Positions 31,022 to 37,847 of a stretch of DNA of 38,010 nucleotides are shown here, piece by piece. Under the pieces are notes generated by a model. That model saw only the letters and a program-made list of their open reading frames with translations. It made no database searches and had not been told where the DNA came from. Where the stretch lies: the NCBI GenBank assembly GCA_019425045.1, contig JAHYYI010000019.1, positions 3,571 through 41,580 of the forward strand, written 5' to 3'. How positions within the stretch are numbered: the stretch's first letter is position 1; each line of letters opens with the position of its first letter. The position numbers and the translations under genes were made by a program. The DNA comes from Collinsella sp. (GTDB taxonomy: Bacteria > Actinomycetota > Coriobacteriia > Coriobacteriales > Coriobacteriaceae).

Positions 31022-31360
31022 ATGGCCAACAAGAAGAACAAGAAGAAGGCACAGCAGCAGGCGCCTGCCAACAACGCTGCCGCCAACTCCAAGGTTGAGG
31101 CCAAGAAGGCCGTTGCCAAGAAGAGCGAGAAGGCTGCGAAGTCTAAGAAGAACGAGAAGCCTGGTTTCTTCGCCCGTACCAAGAAGTATTTCGCTTCGGT
31201 GAAGTCCGAGATGAAGCGTGTCACGTGGCCCGATAAGAAGGAGCTCGTGAACTACTCGGTCGTCGTTTGCGCTTCTCTGATCGTCGTCGGCGTCGTCATC
31301 GCTCTGCTCGATGCTGGCTTTGGCGAGGCTCTTGCTCTGTTCTCTGGATTGAGGGGCTAA
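31022..31360 (+). CDS. secE: Preprotein translocase subunit SecE
   Basis: This 112-residue membrane protein clamps SecY in the translocon. A Lys/Ala-rich, disordered N-terminal tail occupies about 1-45. The amphipathic helix with the SecE signature (SVKSEMKRVTWPDKKEL) lies at about 60-76. A single membrane span follows at about 77-97 (NYSVVVCASLIVVGVVIALL). The basic tail is longer than in minimal SecE proteins (about 60 residues). CGGAGGT about 7 bases upstream supports the ATG. NusG follows 3 bases after its stop. Confidence 0.95.
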   Translation: MANKKNKKKAQQQAPANNAAANSKVEAKKAVAKKSEKAAKSKKNEKPGFFARTKKYFASVKSEMKRVTWPDKKELVNYSVVVCASLIVVGVVIALLDAGFGEALALFSGLRG

Positions 31361-31363
31361 ACC

Positions 31364-31900
31364 ATGTCTAAGCGTTGGTACGTCGTTCACACTTACTCTG
31401 GATACGAGAACCGCGTTAAGTCCGATCTCGAGCATCGTATCGAGACCATGGGCATGCAGGACCGTATCTTTGATATCGAGATTCCTATGGAGCGCGTCAC
31501 CGAGATCAAAGAGGGTGGCAAGCGCGAGACCAAGGATTCTAAGATCTTTCCGGGTTATGTCCTGGTTCGCATGGAGATGGATGACGATGCGTGGACGTGT
31601 GTTCGCAACACGCCCGGCGTCACCGGTTTCCTAGGCGGCAACGGCAAGCCCGCTCCGCTTTCCCGCGACGAGTACAACAAGATGACTCGTCGTCCCGGTA
31701 AGGGCGATTCGCCCAAGCGCACCTCGGTTGATATTCAGGTCGGCACGTCCGTCCGCGTCACCGATGGCCCGCTTACCGACTTTGATGGCAAGGTCTCCGA
31801 GGTTAACACCGAGGCTGGCAAGCTCAAGGTCACGCTGATGATCTTTGGCCGCGAGACGCCGGTCGAGCTCGACTTTAACCAGGTCGCTGTCATCGCTTAA
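31364..31900 (+). CDS. nusG: Transcription termination/antitermination factor NusG
   Basis: This 178-residue protein binds RNA polymerase and couples it to Rho or the ribosome. The NGN domain starts KRWYVVHTYSGYENRVKSDL (2-21) and includes FPGYVLVRMEM near 63 and RNTPGVTGFLG near 82. The C-terminal KOW domain has VTDGPLTDFDGKVSEVN near 128. The NGN-KOW order is complete and no insertion domain is present. It sits between secE and rplK as in most bacteria. Confidence 0.96.
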   Translation: MSKRWYVVHTYSGYENRVKSDLEHRIETMGMQDRIFDIEIPMERVTEIKEGGKRETKDSKIFPGYVLVRMEMDDDAWTCVRNTPGVTGFLGGNGKPAPLSRDEYNKMTRRPGKGDSPKRTSVDIQVGTSVRVTDGPLTDFDGKVSEVNTEAGKLKVTLMIFGRETPVELDFNQVAVIA

Positions 31901-32020
31901 GTTTTCGTCCGTTCGCGCGAGCGTGCTTCTTCTGTGACTGCTCATCTCAGGAGTGCTTCTAACACGTGCGTGCTTACGATATAGCAAGTACTTCACACTC
32001 GTGATTCGAAAGGAATGACC

Positions 32021-32449
32021 ATGGCTGAGAAGAAGGTTGCCAACGTCATTAAGCTCCAGATTCCTGCTGGTGCAGCTAACCCCGCTCCTCCCGTCGGCCC
32101 CGCTCTGGGCGCTGCTGGCGTGAACATCATGCAGTTCTGCCAGGCCTTTAACGCCGAGACGCAGGACAAGAAGGGTGACATCATCCCCGTTGAGATCTCT
32201 GTCTACGAGGATAAGTCCTTCTCCTTCATCACCAAGACCCCGCCGGCGGCTCACCTCATCAAGAAGGAGCTGAACCTCAAGTCTGGTTCCGCTAAGCCCC
32301 AGGCCGACAAGGTTGGTCAGCTCTCCCAGGAGCAGCTCACCAAGATCGCCGAGATCAAGATGCCGGACCTCAATGCCAACGACATTGACGCCGCCAAGAA
32401 GATCATCGCCGGTACCGCCCGTTCCATGGGCGTCACCATCGCTGAGTAG
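32021..32449 (+). CDS. rplK: 50S ribosomal protein L11
   Basis: This 142-residue protein of the GTPase-associated centre begins KKVANVIKLQIPAGAANPAPPVG, with PALGAAGVNIMQFCQAFN, the N-terminal domain that binds thiopeptides and release factors. KTPPAAHLIKK marks the hinge. ATG 32021 is preferred over the ATG two codons earlier because AAAGGA (32009-32014) is then 6 bases away. The 120-base leader holds no signal that I can name. RplA follows after 117 bases. Confidence 0.96.
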   Translation: MAEKKVANVIKLQIPAGAANPAPPVGPALGAAGVNIMQFCQAFNAETQDKKGDIIPVEISVYEDKSFSFITKTPPAAHLIKKELNLKSGSAKPQADKVGQLSQEQLTKIAEIKMPDLNANDIDAAKKIIAGTARSMGVTIAE

Positions 32450-32566
32450 CGATTTCTTTAGGTAATGACGGGTGCTCCGACCGGGGCGACCGTTATATGT
32501 GTGCAATAGGGCACACGATACGATGTGGGAGGGCTCACGCCCGTTTAACCACAGGAGGTAATGCAC

Positions 32567-33274
32567 ATGGCTAAGCATGGTAAGAGCTATAACGCCGCTG
32601 CCGAGAAGATCGACCGCGCCACGCTCTACACCCCCCTTCAGGTTGCCAAGCTCATCAAGGAGCTCGACACCGCCAAGTTCGACGAGACCGTCGAGGCCCA
32701 CTTCCGTCTGGGCATCGATACTCGTAAGGCTGACCAGAACATCCGTGGTTCCATCTCCCTGCCTCACGGCACCGGCAAGACCGTTCGTGTTGCTGTCTTC
32801 GCCGAGGGCGAGAAGGCCCGCGAGGCCGAGGCTGCCGGCGCCGACATCATCGGTTCCGACGAGCTCGTCGCCCAGATCCAGAAGGGCGAGATTAACTTCG
32901 ACGCCGCTATCGCTACGCCGAACATGATGGCCAAGGTTGGCCGCATTGGTAAGATCCTTGGTCCCCGTGGCCTCATGCCGAACCCCAAGCTCGGCACCGT
33001 GACCATGGACGTCGCCAAGATGGTCTCCGAGCTCAAGGCCGGCCGCGTTGAGTATCGCGCCGACCGCTACGGCATCTGCCACGTGCCCCTGGGCAAGAAG
33101 TCCTTCTCCGAGCAGCAGCTCGTCGAGAACTATGCTGCCCTGTACACCGAGATCCTGCGCGTCAAGCCCTCTTCTGCTAAGGGCAAGTACGTCAAGTCCA
33201 TCTCCGTGTCTTCCACCATGGGCCCTGGCGTCAAGGTCGATCCCGCTATCCAGCGCGACTTCCTGGCTGAGTAA
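32567..33274 (+). CDS. rplA: 50S ribosomal protein L1
   Basis: This 235-residue protein builds the L1 stalk and in many bacteria represses its own operon by binding mRNA. The family core is seen in GTGKTVRVAVFAEG near 66, KVGRIGKILGPRGLMPNPKLGTV (near 122-144), and SVSSTMGPGVKVD near the C-terminus. ATG 32567 lies 8 bases after AGGAGG (32553-32558), which favours it over ATG 32561. The 117-base gap after rplK has small dyads (GTGTGC/GCACAC near 32501-32515) that might be a binding site. A strong terminator follows at once; rplJ and rplL are not next to it. Confidence 0.96.
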   Translation: MAKHGKSYNAAAEKIDRATLYTPLQVAKLIKELDTAKFDETVEAHFRLGIDTRKADQNIRGSISLPHGTGKTVRVAVFAEGEKAREAEAAGADIIGSDELVAQIQKGEINFDAAIATPNMMAKVGRIGKILGPRGLMPNPKLGTVTMDVAKMVSELKAGRVEYRADRYGICHVPLGKKSFSEQQLVENYAALYTEILRVKPSSAKGKYVKSISVSSTMGPGVKVDPAIQRDFLAE

Positions 33275-33310
33275 CTAACAGTTACTGCCTGAGCAAAGCA
33301 AGCATTGCTA

Positions 33311-33355
33311 AAGAGACCCGGTTCTGCCTCGTGCAGGACCGGGTCTCTTGCTTTT
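33311..33355 (+). terminator. Terminator after rplA
   Basis: AAGAGACCCGG (33311-33321) pairs with CCGGGTCTCTT (33339-33349), with an inner CTGC/GCAG stem, then CTTTT. Confidence 0.88.
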
Positions 33356-33364
33356 GAGTCAACG

Positions 33365-33404
33365 AAACCACCACGAAGGGGACAGGCACCCTTGTGGTGG
33401 TTTT
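33365..33404. repeat. CCACCAC palindrome, copy 1
   Basis: AAACCACCACGAAGGG (33365-33380) pairs with CCCTTGTGGTGGTTT (33389-33403), with one extra G in the left arm, around loop GACAGGCA. It is preceded by GAGTCA, as are copies 2 (35053-35115) and 3 (37069-37130). It may terminate in either direction. Confidence 0.8.
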
Positions 33405-33406
33405 AC

Positions 33407-33435
33407 TTGTGTTGTACTTTAGCGCGATGTAGTAC
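33407..33435 (+). promoter_or_regulatory. Possible promoter of the leu remnant
   Basis: TTGTGT (33407-33412), 17 bases, TAGTAC (33430-33435), about 25 bases before the leader peptide start. Both hexamers are weak matches. Confidence 0.35.
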
Positions 33436-33460
33436 TACCCGAGGCCGAAGGGAGCCCAAC

Positions 33461-33520
33461 ATGTTTAAGAACACGCAACAGCTCCTAGGCCTAGCGCTAC
33501 TAGATTGGATAGCGCGCTAG
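33461..33520 (+). CDS. leuL: Leucine leader peptide (attenuator)
   Basis: A 19-codon frame reads MFKNTQQLLGLALLDWIAR, with AAGGGAG (33448-33454) 6 bases upstream. Five of codons 8-14 encode Leu, and four of those are CTA, a codon scarce in this G/C-biased genome. That is the signature of a leucine attenuation leader: ribosomes stalling at Leu codons when Leu-tRNA is low prevent the downstream terminator (33551-33608) from forming. The next coding sequence is a leuA remnant, which confirms the identity. The leader itself looks undamaged, although the structural genes are not. Confidence 0.85.
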   Translation: MFKNTQQLLGLALLDWIAR

Positions 33521-33550
33521 GGTTGTAATCTCGCTATAACGATTTGTTGT

Positions 33551-33608
33551 ACCCGGGTGCGCTATCGTCTGCCGCTTTCAGGCGTGATGAGCGACACGGG
33601 TATTTTTT
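33551..33608 (+). terminator. leu attenuator terminator
   Basis: ACCC (33551-33554), GTG and CGCT pair with AGCG, CAC and GGGT (up to 33601), with small bulges and an inner GCC/GGC hairpin, followed by TATTTTTT (33601-33608). It lies 30 bases after the leader stop codon, as an attenuator should. Confidence 0.7.
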
Positions 33609-33629
33609 CTATCTCTAGGCCTTCTCTCT

Positions 33630-33668
33630 CTCCTGAAAGCCATCTGTCATAAAACGGTCAATCAGGAG
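33630..33668 (+). promoter_or_regulatory. Hairpin covering the leuA ribosome site
   Basis: CTCCTGA (33630-33636) is complementary to TCAGGAG (33662-33668), which contains the leuA Shine-Dalgarno AGGAGGA (33664-33670). It could add translational control. Confidence 0.4.
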
Positions 33669-33674
33669 GAACAT

Positions 33675-34241
33675 ATAAGCCGCAAAATCACAATCTTTGA
33701 CGCCACCCTGTGCGACGGTGAGCAGTCGCCGGGCGCCAGCATGAATACCGAGGAAAAGCTCTTCATCGCCCGCCAGCTGGTGCGCATGAACGTGGACGTT
33801 ATCGAGGCGGGCTTTCCCATCTCGAGTCCTGGTGACTTTCGCTCCGTACAGGAGATTGGCAAGATTGCGGGCGACCGATGCACGGTATGCGGCCTGACGC
33901 GCGCTGTCGACAGGGATATCGAAGTGGCTGCAGAGGCGCTCAAAACGGCCCAGAGGCCCCGTATCCATACAGGGCTGGGTGTGAGCACCAGTCACCTGCG
34001 CGACAAGCTCCATATGACTGAGGAAAGGGCAATTGAGTGAGCGATCCATGCCGTCAAACATGCTCGCAAGTTCGTTGACGATGTTGAGTTTTATGCCGAG
34101 GATGCCGGCCGCTCCGATCAGGAGTTTCTGGTGCGCATTATCGAGGCGGCCGTAAAGGCCGGTGCCACGGTCGTGAACATCCCCGATACGATGGGCTACA
34201 ACATGCCGTGGGACTTTGGCGCCCGCATCCGTGACCTGCGC
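33675..34241 (+). pseudogene. leuA: 2-isopropylmalate synthase remnant, 5' part
   Basis: About 189 codons match the N-terminal half of LeuA, which condenses acetyl-CoA with 2-oxoisovalerate. Landmarks are ITIFDATLCDGEQSPGASMN, DVIEAGFPISSPGDF and VNIPDTMGYNMP. Lesions: the start codon position, 4 bases after AGGAGGA, reads ATA (33675-33677). The catalytic Arg of the LRDGEQ motif is Cys (TGC at 33711-33713). Codon 122 is TGA (34038-34040). The reading then resumes as AIHAVKHARKFVDDVEFYAEDAG to about 34241, where homology stops inside the TIM barrel. The rest of the gene, including the regulatory domain, is gone. The product cannot be functional. Confidence 0.9.
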
Positions 34242-34881
34242 GGGCGCTGCGGGTGCGGCCGGTCAGCGTGCGGTCGACGTGATGGAGTATCGCGAGTACG
34301 AGATTGAGCGCATTGCGCGCCAGGCATTTGAGGCGGCGCGCAAACGTCGCGGCAAGGTGACGAGCGTTGATAAGCGCAACGTGCTGGAGACGAGCCGCAT
34401 GTGGCGCGAGATCGTGCATCGCGTGCAAGACGAGGAGTACTCCGACGTGGAGCTTGAGGACCTGCTCGTCGACAACGCCGCCATGCAGCTCATCAGTCGA
34501 CCGGCAGACTTTGACGTCGTGGTGACGGAGAACATGTTCGGCGACATCCTGTCCGATGAGGCGGCTCAGATTACCGGATCGCTCGGTATGCTTGCCTCTG
34601 CCTCGCTGGATGATGGCGTATCGCTGTTTGGGCCGAGCGCTGGCAGCGCTCCTGACATCGCGGGGCTCGGCGTGGCCAATCCGCTGGCTCAAATCTTGTC
34701 GGTGGCGATGCTGCTGACCTACGCGCTCGACATGGGCGAGCAAGCCGCGTGGATCGAGAGCGCCGTGGCGCGCGTGCTCGACGAGGGCTGGCGCACCCGT
34801 GACATCGCCGATGTCAACACCCCGGCAGATAAGATCCTCGGCACCACGACGATGGGCGACAAGGTCGTCGCCGCGCTGTAG
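34242..34881 (+). pseudogene. leuB: 3-isopropylmalate dehydrogenase remnant, 3' part
   Basis: The last roughly 205 residues of LeuB are intact in one frame. Landmarks are QRAVDVMEYREYEIERIARQ, KVTSVDKRNVLETSRMWREI, VDNAAMQL, VVTENMFGDILSDEAAQITG and GSAPDIAGLGVANPLAQILS. The catalytic Lys and Asp residues of this half are kept. The first 140-150 residues of the enzyme are absent, and the junction with leuA lies in the G/C-rich stretch 34233-34262. The leuA and leuB frames differ (leuA in frame 33675, leuB in frame 34216), so no fusion protein is made. LeuC and leuD, which normally lie between them, are missing. Confidence 0.9.
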
Positions 34882-34907
34882 GCGATGCCGATTCAAGCTG
34901 TCAAATA

Positions 34908-35042
34908 TCTCAATCTGTAACATCTAAGGGGCAAAATCGTTCCTACCTGTTACAGATTGAGATTTTCGGCTGAGCATCCGTGGTCTGTCTCGATCTGTAA
35001 CAGCTAACCGATTATTTGGGCCCTACCTGTTACAGATTGAGA
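34908..35042. repeat. Alternating inverted 15-mer array, locus 2
   Basis: Units at 34908-34922, 34948-34962, 34988-35002 and 35028-35042 alternate TCTCAATCTGTAACA and TGTTACAGATTGAGA with one A/G change. All three gaps are exactly 25 bases, identical in geometry to 24226-24360 but with different gap sequences. It begins 26 bases after the leuB remnant stop. Confidence 0.92.
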
Positions 35043-35052
35043 CAAACCGTTG

Positions 35053-35115
35053 GGACAGGTCGGACGAGTCAGCAAAACCACCACAAAGGTGCCGGTCCCC
35101 TTCGTGGTGGTTTTT
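35053..35115. repeat. CCACCAC palindrome, copy 2
   Basis: AAAACCACCACAAAGG (35074-35089) pairs with CCTTCGTGGTGGTTTT (35099-35114). It is preceded by GGACAGGTCGGACGAGTCAGC split over 35053-35073, which is repeated before copy 3. It ends in T on both strands and may end the leftward DUF4179 transcript. Confidence 0.82.
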
Positions 35116-35232
35116 AGCGCAACGAGGTGTTCCCAGCCGACCATACGGGCGGCCTTGCGCTCACGCTGCTCGATGACAGCGCATCTTTAGACGCGAAGTG
35201 CGGAACCGGGTGCATATACGAGCCGCGTAGCG

Positions 35233-36363
35233 TTACGAATTCATGGGAATGACCGTATCGCCAATTTGTACGCTTGCAATCTTGTCTGTGTCACAAACTT
35301 GCGAGAACGGCCAGGTCTTGTGGACATCAGTGGTGCCGTTATCCAGTTTATTTGCGAAATAGCCGCTGTGGCTGGTTGCGTCCTCAACATGACCGTCTTT
35401 GAACGTCACGATGAGGGGTATGTTGCCAACGGCATCCATAGACTCCTCCATGTTTTGAGACATCTTGCCGCTGTTGTTGTCGTGTTCGATGGAACGATCT
35501 ATGTTGTAGCGGACTGAAACGCCAACGCAGGATACGGTGGCCTCTTGAATCGTCGCCTTGGTGCCGTTAAAGTTGACCGATTTGGGCGCGGGAATCGTAA
35601 CGGATGTATCTTCGTAATTCAGCTGGAACTTAAGATCCCATGGGCCCGTAAGTATTTTCTTATACTCGGGAAGCTCTTTGCCAGCACGTGGCACAACGAG
35701 AGAGTTGATATGCGTGCGGACGGTCCTGCCCATAAGGCCGGGTGATTCAACGCTGAACTGTGCAAAGTATTGAATGCTGGAGTCATTGGGGTTCTTGTCA
35801 ATGAGCCATGATTGGCCTTGGCCGCCATGCTCGCCATCAACGTATACGTTTCCATCGACACTTCCGGCGATAGTTCCGTTCTCGCCCGGCTCGGAAAGCT
35901 TTTTCAGGGCAGCGGGATCGTCGAACGTAAGCGTATAGGCGATGGTAACCATATCCTTGTCGCCCATGATGGCGTCGGCGGTCACGGTGACTCCGTTGTT
36001 GGAGCAGCTAGCACCGACGGGCCGGCCAATACGGTCGATGATCTCGGTTTGAGAAGCAGGTCCGTCAAAGATGTCGGAAAGCATGTCAGAAGGAAGCGGC
36101 AGGACGCCTGTTGCCATAGCCGTGCCAGCGCCTCCAATGACGATAGCGAGGACTGCCGTTACAGCGGCAATGCGAGCGACTGTTCTTACGGGATGGCGGG
36201 CGATGCGCGGCTTGCGTCGCGTGCCATTAAAGTTGCTTTGAGCGGTCGCCGCATCGCTTGAGGCGACGGACTGAGCAATCGAGTTTGCCATGTGCTGCTT
36301 CGCATTATCGGTAAACGAAATGTGCTCCAGGGCGTGGCGATAGTCATTCGAATTCGTAGTCAT
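35233..36363 (-). CDS. DUF4179 domain membrane protein, probable anti-sigma factor
   Basis: This is a 376-residue protein. The cytoplasmic N-terminus (about 1-58) is followed by one membrane span at about 62-85 (IAAVTAVLAIVIGGAGTAMA). A large extracytoplasmic region with the DUF4179 fold follows (about 90-240, including GRPVGASCSNNGVTVTADAI). It overlaps the sigma factor gene by 20 bases, the usual sign of a sigma/anti-sigma pair. It probably holds the sigma factor inactive until an envelope signal arrives; the signal is unknown. AAGGAG lies 8 bases before the ATG. The role is inferred from context and family. Confidence 0.75.
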   Translation of the reverse strand: MTTNSNDYRHALEHISFTDNAKQHMANSIAQSVASSDAATAQSNFNGTRRKPRIARHPVRTVARIAAVTAVLAIVIGGAGTAMATGVLPLPSDMLSDIFDGPASQTEIIDRIGRPVGASCSNNGVTVTADAIMGDKDMVTIAYTLTFDDPAALKKLSEPGENGTIAGSVDGNVYVDGEHGGQGQSWLIDKNPNDSSIQYFAQFSVESPGLMGRTVRTHINSLVVPRAGKELPEYKKILTGPWDLKFQLNYEDTSVTIPAPKSVNFNGTKATIQEATVSCVGVSVRYNIDRSIEHDNNSGKMSQNMEESMDAVGNIPLIVTFKDGHVEDATSHSGYFANKLDNGTTDVHKTWPFSQVCDTDKIASVQIGDTVIPMNS

Positions 36364-36904
36364 TGTGGTCTCCTTTCAAGGAAAGCCGAAGTGACGCACG
36401 TCCGCGGCTAAGGTGCTGGGCGGTTGCAGCTGGCGTCGCGTGAACGGCGTCTGCGATTTCCCTGATGCTCATGCCTGCGTAGTAGTGCAAAAAGATGGCG
36501 ATGCGCTGTGCTTGAGGCAGGGCCGTGACAGCGGAAAGAATGGCGCAGTCGCGTTGCGCGAATTCTTGCTCGGTATGTGTTACGGGTGCGCAGAAATCGG
36601 GGAGCGAATCGAGGTCGACAACCGGGTGATTCGCGTGCGTACGGCCGATATCGCGACATGCGTTCAGTGCGACTCGGATCACCCAAGCACGTTCGTGTTC
36701 GAGCGAGTCGAACGGTTGAGTGCGTTGGAGAATCTTGATCAGCGTGTCCTGGCAGATGTCTTGAGCGTCGTCAGCGGATCCAAGGGCCGAATAGCACAAT
36801 CGAAGGATGAGGTCGGAATACGTGTCGACCAAGCGCTTTGCTTCCCGCTCGATCTGATCGGCATCGCATCGGAGCGTGCTATTGCGGTTACGGCGTGCAG
36901 GCAT
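36344..36904 (-). CDS. ECF-type RNA polymerase sigma factor
   Basis: This is a 186-residue sigma-70 family factor with only regions 2 and 4. Region 2 is at about 20-85 (YSDLILRLCYSALGSADDAQDICQDTLIKI, split as YSDLILRLCYSALGSADDAQ and DICQDTLIKI). Region 4 is at about 125-180 (LPQAQRIAIFLHYYAGMSIR, EIADAVHATPAATAQHLSRG). ATG 36904 has GGAGGTGAC just upstream; the frame runs back to 36997 without a site. It is co-transcribed with the overlapping DUF4179 gene. A candidate autoregulated promoter lies at 36972-36996. Confidence 0.88.
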   Translation of the reverse strand: MPARRNRNSTLRCDADQIEREAKRLVDTYSDLILRLCYSALGSADDAQDICQDTLIKILQRTQPFDSLEHERAWVIRVALNACRDIGRTHANHPVVDLDSLPDFCAPVTHTEQEFAQRDCAILSAVTALPQAQRIAIFLHYYAGMSIREIADAVHATPAATAQHLSRGRASLRLSLKGDHNDYEFE

Positions 36905-36971
36905 AGTGTCACCTCCAATTGGTCGTGGTGGATATAGGGAAGGCGTCTCGCGAGGTCCCTCTACATACAAC

Positions 36972-36996
36972 ACGGTCGAGACTGCATAAGTTGACA
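36972..36996 (-). promoter_or_regulatory. Candidate ECF-type promoter of the sigma operon
   Basis: Minus strand: TGTCAAC (36990-36996) and CCGT (36972-36975), with AAC and CGT 15 bases apart. This resembles AAC/CGT promoters used by ECF sigma factors and would allow self-activation. Confidence 0.4.
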
Positions 36997-37022
36997 AAAA
37001 AAGACGGCACGTGAGCGCCGTC
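36994..37022 (-). terminator. Terminator on the minus strand before the sigma operon
   Basis: Minus strand: GACGGC (37017-37022) pairs with GCCGTC (37003-37008) and is followed by T7. It ends leftward transcripts from the phosphoesterase gene, just where the sigma operon promoter begins. Confidence 0.75.
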
Positions 37023-37068
37023 CTTACAAAACAATGAGTGTTCTCGTTAATTACACAAGCACCGTGAT

Positions 37069-37130
37069 GGACAGGTCGGACGAGTCAGCAAAACCACCAT
37101 AAAGGTGCCTATCCCCTTCGTGGTGGTTGT
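37069..37130. repeat. CCACCAC palindrome, copy 3
   Basis: AAAACCACCATAAAGG (37090-37105) pairs with CCTTCGTGGTGGTT (37115-37128), preceded by the same GGACAGGTCGG and ACGAGTCAGC as copy 2. It abuts the 3' end of the phosphoesterase gene. Confidence 0.8.
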
Positions 37131-37136
37131 TGGCAG

Positions 37137-37847
37137 TTACCAGGGGGTTCTGGCGGTTGAAGACTCGATTGCTTCGTGGCGTTTGAGCTCGCGGCGCATG
37201 GTTTGCGAGTTGAGCCAAGCGGCCTTCCAACCGCGCGTGGGGTAGCGCGCCTCGTCAATTTCGATCTTGGTATAGCCGCAGGCGTTGACAATCTTCGTTC
37301 CGCATGGGTGTTGGCGCTCGCGTTGAAAGTTGGGGCCGTAGCTTTGGTGCACATGCCCGTGAATCATATAGTCGGGACCCCAAGACTCAAGAGCCGCATT
37401 AAAGCACTCGAATCCTCGATGCGGCAGGTCGTCCAGGTCGCCCATGCCTGCGACGGGTGCATGGGTAAGTAGAATATCGCATCCGTCTACCAGTGCGATT
37501 TTTCGCGATAGCTTGCGCATGCGTTTTGCCATCTCGCGCTCGGTATACATGTTCGCGCCGTCGCGGTAGCGCATGGAACCGCCCAGACCCGCAATGCGAA
37601 TACCTCGGTACACATATACGCTGTCCTCAACACAAATGCACCCGCCCGGTGCATGGCGCGCGTAGCGGTCGTCGTGGTTGCCACGAACGTACACAAGCGG
37701 TTTGTTGATGACAGTGACCAAAAACTCAAGATAGTCCGGATCCAGGTCGCCTGCGGATAGAATCAGGTCAACGTCCTCAAAGCGCTCCTTGCGAAAACAT
37801 TCCCACAGGCAGCGCTCCTCTACATCGGCAATGGCTAGGATATTCAT
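37137..37847 (-). CDS. Calcineurin-like metallophosphoesterase
   Basis: This is a 236-residue cytoplasmic protein. The metallophosphoesterase motifs are present: an N-terminal ILAIADVEE (Asp; the usual D-x-H reads DVE here), SAGDLDPDYLE (Asp), VRGNHDDR (Asn-His), LLTHAPV (His) and IHGHVHQSYG (two His). The change of the first motif His may alter one metal site. The substrate is unknown; relatives hydrolyse phosphodiesters or phosphomonoesters. The start codon overlaps the stop of the upstream gene (ATGA), so the two are co-translated. Palindrome copy 3 and a terminator follow. Confidence 0.85.
   Translation of the reverse strand: MNILAIADVEERCLWECFRKERFEDVDLILSAGDLDPDYLEFLVTVINKPLVYVRGNHDDRYARHAPGGCICVEDSVYVYRGIRIAGLGGSMRYRDGANMYTEREMAKRMRKLSRKIALVDGCDILLTHAPVAGMGDLDDLPHRGFECFNAALESWGPDYMIHGHVHQSYGPNFQRERQHPCGTKIVNACGYTKIEIDEARYPTRGWKAAWLNSQTMRRELKRHEAIESSTARTPW

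Noticed and set aside
32450..32566. A riboswitch or L1 binding site between rplK and rplA
   Set aside because: Small dyads are present, but none matches a motif that I can identify with confidence.
33675..34881. A functional LeuA-LeuB fusion protein
   Set aside because: The two halves are in different frames, the start codon is lost and there is an in-frame TGA.
35116..35232. A stop-free plus-strand reading after palindrome copy 2
   Set aside because: It is short, has no start or family resemblance and runs into the DUF4179 gene on the other strand; chance is likely.
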